A stretch of DNA of 64,000 bases from Nyssa sinensis (lineage: Eukaryota > Streptophyta > Magnoliopsida > Cornales > Nyssaceae): contig CM018037.1 of the NCBI GenBank assembly GCA_008638375.1, positions 33,093,076-33,157,075 of the forward strand, given 5' to 3'. A program made the position numbers and the translations under genes. Below the pieces are notes generated by a model. That model made no database searches and had not been told where the DNA came from. It saw nothing but the letters and a program-made list of their open reading frames with translations. This document shows positions 57,909 to 64,000 of this stretch, piece after piece (positions within the stretch are counted from its first letter, which is position 1; each line of letters starts with the position of its first letter).

Positions 57909-60900
57909 ATGTTACCAAGATGGAGCAGAGCTATTACTCATGTCTCTAGATTTGGAACGCTGAAGAACATGGAAATTAGTGACAATTTATGTTACAATTC
58001 GTGCCGAGGCTTTTCAAAAGTTGCTGCTGCTGTCATACCAAATTCAGCCGATTCCCTGCAGAATAGCTATGCAAGTAAACCGGAGGTATAGGACTATAAA
58101 TTTAGACCAATTTTGTAATTGTGAGATGTATATGCAGAAGATCAATTTTTTGGTTTCTTTTGTTGATTAAGAGTACTCTTTTATGGAGTAGTATTGGAGT
58201 CGAGTTTGATGATATTAGCTGTTGATGGGTGTGGATTTTAATGCAAAAAATCAATTTAATTGTTGACTTTTAGAACCATCTATATCGAATTTTCAATCAT
58301 ATATCCACGCGAGATCAACTTTTAGGTTGCTAATTTAAGGGATCAGTAGTAGTACTCTTTTATTGATTTGCCTCATGTGGAGCATCTGGACCGAAAGGAA
58401 CAACCTGTGTTTTTTAAGATATGGAGCTCGCCACTCCTCTCTTAAAAGATGCTTTTTTTGCGTTTATTATTTTTTTGGGCCAAAGAAGCTTTTCTTATAA
58501 ATGTCTCTTCTTTTGTAGATTTTTTGGATTCTCTAAAATAGATATAAGCTTTCGGAGGTTTTTGCCCTTGATGCCCTTCTTGGGCACCATTATATATACA
58601 AATTATACTTATCAAAAATTGATTTCGTTGATTTCCCAATGATTATTGTAATTTTATCTTCAGAGAAGTGAATTGTTACTTAATTTTGGTGATCAGTGCA
58701 TTTATCTGAATTTAATTTTGGTTATCTTTTTGATTCGACATTCCTGACTAAATCAGTTCAAACTTCTTGTTGCATTGACTATCTTTTTCACTTTTTTTTT
58801 ATGATGTGCACATACTTTATTCTAACCAAAAAAAGATTGTCATCCTTTCTTTATTAATTTCTTCTTTTTATTCTGTCATTTGATATATGAGGGATTGATC
58901 TTAAAAATTTTCACTACTGAACTCTTCCTGATAGTGTCTAAAATGCCATAAACTTCATTGGGCCCAGGAGCTATTGCTTGCCTAAATGGGACCGACAATA
59001 GGTAATGGCCCAGGAGCTATTGCTTGGTGCAATGGATATATATATATATATATAATTGTCAGTTGTTTTCGATTAAAATAAATATAATTAAAACAAAGAG
59101 ATCTTAGATGGTGTAAGTTAGATATTGAAAAGACATATAATCATATTAACTAGAATATATTGATTTTTTACTTGGGGGTCTGGAGATAGATGGAGGAATT
59201 GGATGAGATAGTGTAATTTTTTTGTTTCTCTCTCAGTGCTGGTGAATGATTCCGTACCAAGCTTTTTCTAGATTTTGAGGGGGCTAAGACAAGGGAATCC
59301 ACTTTATTGTTCCTTTTCGTTATTGTCATGAAATCTTTGAATAGAAAGTTATACAGAAGTTGTGGAGGGTGGCTTGTTGGAATATTTTGGGATTGCGGAT
59401 AATCTGTGTAAACATATTGCTGATATATCATCTTCTTTTTGTTGACGATACAATTACTTTTTGTGGGGCAGAGTCATTTAAGGAGAGTCAGCTGACTCAG
59501 CCCAGGTATTTGCATTAGGTCTTGGGGTGTTAGGCTATTGAGTTGGTCCTTTAGTCTGTCTGGGTTTTCTCTTGGGAGCCTATTCAAAAACCAAAGTTGT
59601 GTTGGACACAATGGTGGAGAGATTTTAGAAGCGACTAGCAGGGGTGGAAGAGATAATACCTCTCTAAAGGTGGGAAGATTTGCTTTAATAAAAAGTACTT
59701 TAGTTAGCCTCCCAACCTACTATATATTCTTTTTTCCTATGCCAGCTTCAATGGAGAAGGAGTTGGATAAGTTTCAACGGGACTTTCTTTGGAGGGTATA
59801 GAGGAGGTGGAACTCTAGGGAGGCGTTAGGTCCTTATGGGTGTGGCGTATGAAGAACTATAAGAAATGAACTGGTGGATTTCTTCAGGTTCAAATGCTTT
59901 GAAATGGGTGAAGGAATGAGGGTGAAGTTTTAGATGGATACTTGGAGTGGAAATGTTGATTTGAAAGATCAATATCCTTAGTTATTTAGGATTGCATCCA
60001 ATTGAAATGCTCTTGTTGTTGATTGTCTTGGTCAAAAGGTGATATGGTTTGGGCTTCTTGTTTTAGGAGAAATCATCAAGATTGGGAAATGGTGAATTTG
60101 TGAGCTTGATGGGGTTTCTTAATGGCTTTTGGGTCATGGGAATGAAGGAAGGACTCCTTGGTTTGGACCTTGAAGAGGTGGAAACGGTCAACATCTTGTT
60201 TCTCCATTGCACAGTAGCCATAGATGCCTGGGGTTTCCTTCTTTCTCTTTTGGCTGTATGTGGACAATGTCTGCTTCAATAAAGGGTCTTCGATCTAGTG
60301 AGGGAGGAGGTAGGGTGAGAGAGAATTTAAGGAAAGTTTGGAGAATGTTCCTAATATGCCTTTTTTTGGTGTTTGTGGAGAGAGAGGAATAGCCAAATTT
60401 TTTAGGGGGAAGATCTTCCCCTCCCTAGATTTAGGGATAATTTTTTGAGATTGTTATACTTTTGGGTTAGAGAGGCATACCCTATTTATGTAGATTCTAT
60501 TTTTGATTTTGGAGGGTTTGCGGCTTTATTTTTTGTGCCGAGACCCTTTTGTATACATGGATTTGCCCTTTTTGGCTATTTTAATACAATCTTTAGTTTA
60601 ATTATAAAAAAAAAATTGAACTTTTAGATGGTTTGAATTTTGTGATATTGCATGACGGTTTATGATTCTTTCTGTGTTTAATGATTTTCCATATAGCCAA
60701 AAAGGGCAAAACCTGCATGACAATTCTGCTACTTGGTTGTTCATCTGTACTGGTATACTGTTGCTCACTGTCCAAGTTGCCTGTAGCTGAAACTTACTGT
60801 ACACTTTTTGAGCAGGTAAATTTGAATAAGATGTTTTGGTCCAAGCCCTCTTCATTGGCTTTGGCCCCTGACTCTCCGCTGAGAATTGAAGAGCCAAAGT

Positions 60901-62351
60901 ATGAGGGCATCCGGCATATTATCTTCAAGCTTTTGCTGTTTTATAGTAAACAAAGCAAATCCATTAGAGGGGCAAATGTGGTTTACCGCCGTATCGTATC
61001 TCAAGTTGATAAACCTGCTATCTATAATGGTTGGTTTTTCCTTGTTGGTTCTGAAATAATACAATCTTTTACCTCAAGCTTTATTGTACTGTAGTTTGCA
61101 TGTAAGTTTTCCAATATATATCTTAAATTTCAATGGCACTGTATTGATTTCTATTTTCTACACAAGGGAAATTGATTGTAGTCAAGTTGCCTATATTTAT
61201 ATGTTTCTAGGATTAATTAAAATTTCTGATTGGGATGAATGAATTTGAAAGGAAGGCATCAGTCAAACACCTAATAATGCAAAACAAATTGGCCTCTTAT
61301 ATCTCAGTTTGCTAGTTGAATATGTATCTTTTGAAGTTTGAATTATTTTAGAGAAAATCCCAATCAGAAGTTGATGGTTTAGGCTTGCTATGTTTTATCA
61401 CAAACAAGTTTGATTTCCTTTTCACATGCTCCAACATAAAGGAAACCAGGTGGTTTTCTAGTGATCATCCATTTTAGGTCAAGTCTGTGTTGGGCCAACC
61501 TTAGTAGTACAAACAAAGCAAATGGTGAAATCCTCAGCACCTCAAAAAGGTTCCAACCAACTCATATTGGCATGGTAAATCTACAATGGATAAAAACCAA
61601 CTAAAGAAGAATGGACCCTTCTATAAGGGTTCCATATTCGTGTCAGATACATGTTGAACACCTATATGATACTCCTAAATACATGTTCAAAACCTTGTGC
61701 ATGTATTTATGATTCATTATTTTGGACATTCAAACACTCCTAAATACATGAAAGAAAATTTAACATTATAAACATGGCTATTGCAAGTCAAACATGAGTA
61801 TATTAAGGGAGTAGTATTGATATATATAATATAATAATCCTTATTATTTTTGTCGAACTTTATCTTCCACATTATGCAACTTTAGTTTAGAATTTAGAAA
61901 ATTAATCAAACTGCCATATTTGTATTTTATAATAAAGGTATACATACATATATATATATATATTTATATTGTCGTGTCCTTATTGTATCCATATCCTTCT
62001 TTTTTTGCCTGTGTCAATGTCGGTGTTACTTAGAAAACCAACCATTCCATCTGGCCATATTGTTCCCATATGACGTACCTTTCTTCTTTTTTGGAAAGCC
62101 AACAAGGTTAAAAAGATGGTCAAGCCTAGAGAGTTGAACCACCCAAAAAGAAAAGAAAAAAAAAGGGACTTGGGGCCATGACTATAGTACAATCCACACT
62201 TACCATAATTCGACACACACTGATGCACATATATATACACATATGTACTGCAATCGGCCATACATAATAATTTTCTTGATTTCTAGCTATACGATCTGGA
62301 CTTCTGATGAAAATTCTATCAACAATAAACTAGAATCATCGTTTTAGAGAG

Positions 62352-62387
<36 letters not shown>

Positions 62388-63807
62388 AGATTTGGGGTGC
62401 TACATATGATAGAAATTTGGGAAATGAATTGGAATTAAAGGTTGGTGGGTTTGCTGAGAGAGACTTGGAGAATGAGAATCAAATTTGGGAACCCATTTAT
62501 GTTTCATACTCAATTTAAATAAAGTTTTAATGTAGTGTGTGCTATACATTCATGCACAAACTACTCACAGATTAATTGCCACATATTATAAATATTATTT
62601 TTAACATATATAAGTTACGATCAGTGGTAAACTTGGTGTAAACTATTACACCAAATAAAGTTTCACTTTGGAGTTCCATCCCATGAGAACTTGCATATTC
62701 TTTAAAAATAATAAGAATAATGATAATAGTACAATTGAAAAAAAAATGTATGAGATATTGACAAAACATAAGACCTTATGAAATTTTTTTATTTTATTAT
62801 GAGGTAGAATTTTGTCAATGTATAAATATATGTGTTTGTGTGTATGTAATATGTATGTATATATATACAAGTATGTATATTATAAATATGATCTAAGAAG
62901 TGTTTCACATTCCAAATATATGTATTTTGTTCCGACAAAATAATCTGAATAAGTCTACCTTCAACGTACCACATTTCTTAACAATTGACAATCTACGTTC
63001 CCGTACGAGTTCCACAAACCATAACGATTCGTGTTCCAGTTAACATGGATACAATCTCTAACATACATTACTAGATATGGCAGCGTGCATCTTCCTCTTA
63101 CAATTTAAGTCGAGCACCAGCAGGTAGCTTAAAAGCTGCTTTGCCATTGTAAATTATGTCAGGTGATGGTAAACTATGTCAGGTGGTGCTGTTCATTTTT
63201 TTGATAAGTAAAAAATAAACATTATTGCCTGACATTGGGATGTCTAGAAATAAGCCATATTTGGAAATTGTAATCACTTGTAGCCATATATCTTTCTGTG
63301 GAAATAAGGTTGCTGGAGAGCAACAAAGATGTAAAAAGGGAATAGAAGGTAAAATGTGCAAGCATCAAATATGTTTTGGATTGGTCTTTTCCAGTGAATA
63401 TTCTGTTGCCATCTTATGAAGAGAAATATGATCGGCACACGCTTTGCTAATTCCCCAACACTAAATGGTGGCCTTAACATCCTTTCTTTACACTTTGGAA
63501 TTAATCTAGAGATTTCATGCCATATTTGAGATAGGAATTATCTACATATGTAGTTAGTTTGTATGCCTGCCCTATTATGTTGAATTTTTTGGAGTTTTAT
63601 GTAATGCTCTAACGTGAACTTTATACTCTTTCACATGCAGTTTTTAGCTTGGAGAAGACCTTCAAAACAACATTCTCTTTGCTTGTACTTCATACGTGGC
63701 TTTACTTGCGCCGCTTGAAAGAAGAGGGAAAGGAAGGCGTAGAGTTTGGGCAATACTTGTATGAGATTTACAATCATGATGTGGAGATGAGAGTATCTAA
63801 GGCTGGG
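57909..63807 (+). CDS. CBP3: Ubiquinol-cytochrome c chaperone (CBP3/UQCC1 family), 3' end outside window
   Basis: Mitochondrial assembly factor for respiratory complex III; in yeast Cbp3 acts with Cbp6 on newly made cytochrome b. Exons: 57909-58085, 60816-61029 and 63641-63807, phases 0, 1, 0, giving 186 residues so far; the donor GTTAGT at 63808 opens an intron running past the window. The N-terminus (MLPRWSRAITHVSRFG) is Arg-rich and amphipathic, like a mitochondrial presequence. The conserved domain begins in exon 2 (KMFWSKPSSLALAPDSPLR, KYEGIRHIIFKLLLFYSKQS) and continues in exon 3 (EKTFKTTFSLLVLHTWL, EIYNHDVEMRVSKAG). Plant members are around 300 residues, so roughly a third is missing here. 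Introns 1 and 2 carry LINE and MITE insertions. No frame break seen. Confidence 0.9.
58365..58618 (+). mobile_element. LINE 3' tail fragment
   Basis: The stretch from IWTERNNLCFL-like coding to CTTGGGCACCATTATATATA closely resembles the last 250 bp of the LINE ending at 50642. It is 5'-truncated and lies in chaperone intron 1. Confidence 0.72.
59100..60615 (+). mobile_element. Degenerate LINE, reverse transcriptase to poly-A
   Basis: Near 59190-59300 the frames show the RT segment GDRWRNWMR and LRGLRQGNPLYC, then FVDDTITFCG near 59440, with GRFALIKSTLVSLPTYYIFF and ELDKFQRDFLWRV by 59800, and a Cys/His tail at about 60190. A poly-A run ends it near 60615. Stops and shifts are numerous. Confidence 0.85.
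61625..62033. mobile_element. GACACG-family MITE copy, degenerate
   Basis: Left TTCCATATTCGTGTCAGATAC, right GTGTCAATGTCGGTGTTACTTAG, with an AT-rich middle. It lies in chaperone intron 2. No clean target duplication. Confidence 0.45.
62355..62396. repeat. Poly-G run of 42
   Basis: Forty-two consecutive G residues in chaperone intron 2. Confidence 0.95.
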
Positions 63808-64000
63808 GTTAGTGTTCTGTACCTGTGCGCTGAATTTAAACTTTTGAATTTCAAAATTGTTGACTGTTTGTTGCTTGATCACTATTCTCTTACCAGGGAA
63901 AAAAACAGTTCCAGATGGTAGTCTCTTTTTGAAAATTGAGAATTTATTTGGCATTTTTAAGACCTGCACGGATCATGATTATAGTTTTTCTAAGGAAAGA

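Noticed and set aside
1..64000. CRISPR arrays, operons, rRNA or tRNA genes
   Set aside because: The repeats are microsatellites or transposon parts, and no complete tRNA cloverleaf or rRNA core sequence was recognised.

Overview
This is eukaryotic nuclear DNA from a dicot-like flowering plant. The genes are split by many GT-AG introns, the background is AT-rich, and the introns are packed with plant-type non-LTR retrotransposons (LINEs), miniature LTR retrotransposons (TRIMs) and miniature inverted-repeat elements (MITEs). I could not identify the species. No bacterial operon, CRISPR array, rRNA or tRNA gene is visible.

Layout: 1-3000 is gene-poor AT-rich DNA. From 3307 to 55409 on the + strand lies one very large gene for UTP10 (HEAT-repeat U3 snoRNP / small-subunit processome protein, the plant counterpart of yeast Utp10 and human HEATR1). 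I rebuilt 39 coding exons, about 2164 codons. Two telomere-motif boxes (AAACCCTAAA and its complement) lie just upstream, as in many plant ribosome-biogenesis genes. From 57.6 kb to beyond the window end, in the same orientation, lies a second gene for a mitochondrial ubiquinol-cytochrome c chaperone (CBP3/UQCC1 family). Three coding exons are visible and the 3' part is outside the window.

UTP10 is stretched to 52 kb by its introns. Intron 5 (8.7 kb) holds a 3.5-kb solo-LTR-like block with a 5-bp target duplication, degenerate LINE pieces and a 291-bp TRIM. Intron 6 holds a MITE beside a nested stack (LINE inside an element inside another element) and a second MITE. Other introns carry LINE pieces in both orientations, three further TRIMs, a 659-bp MITE and many microsatellites. 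Several insertions can be delimited to the base because their target-site duplications are readable.

The most notable biological point is that UTP10 exons 1-27 and 36-39 read cleanly, but exons 28, 31, 33 and 35 carry reading-frame breaks (apparent single-base indels and a stop) while all splice sites remain intact. This is either very recent decay of this copy or a local patch of sequence error. Two of its exon ends are also tandemly duplicated (93-bp and 40-bp units) into the following intron. No wholly new multi-gene system was found. The least ordinary items are the tiny TRIM family (243-291 bp) with matching target duplications, and the dispersed GACACG-rich hAT-like MITE family with several copies here.
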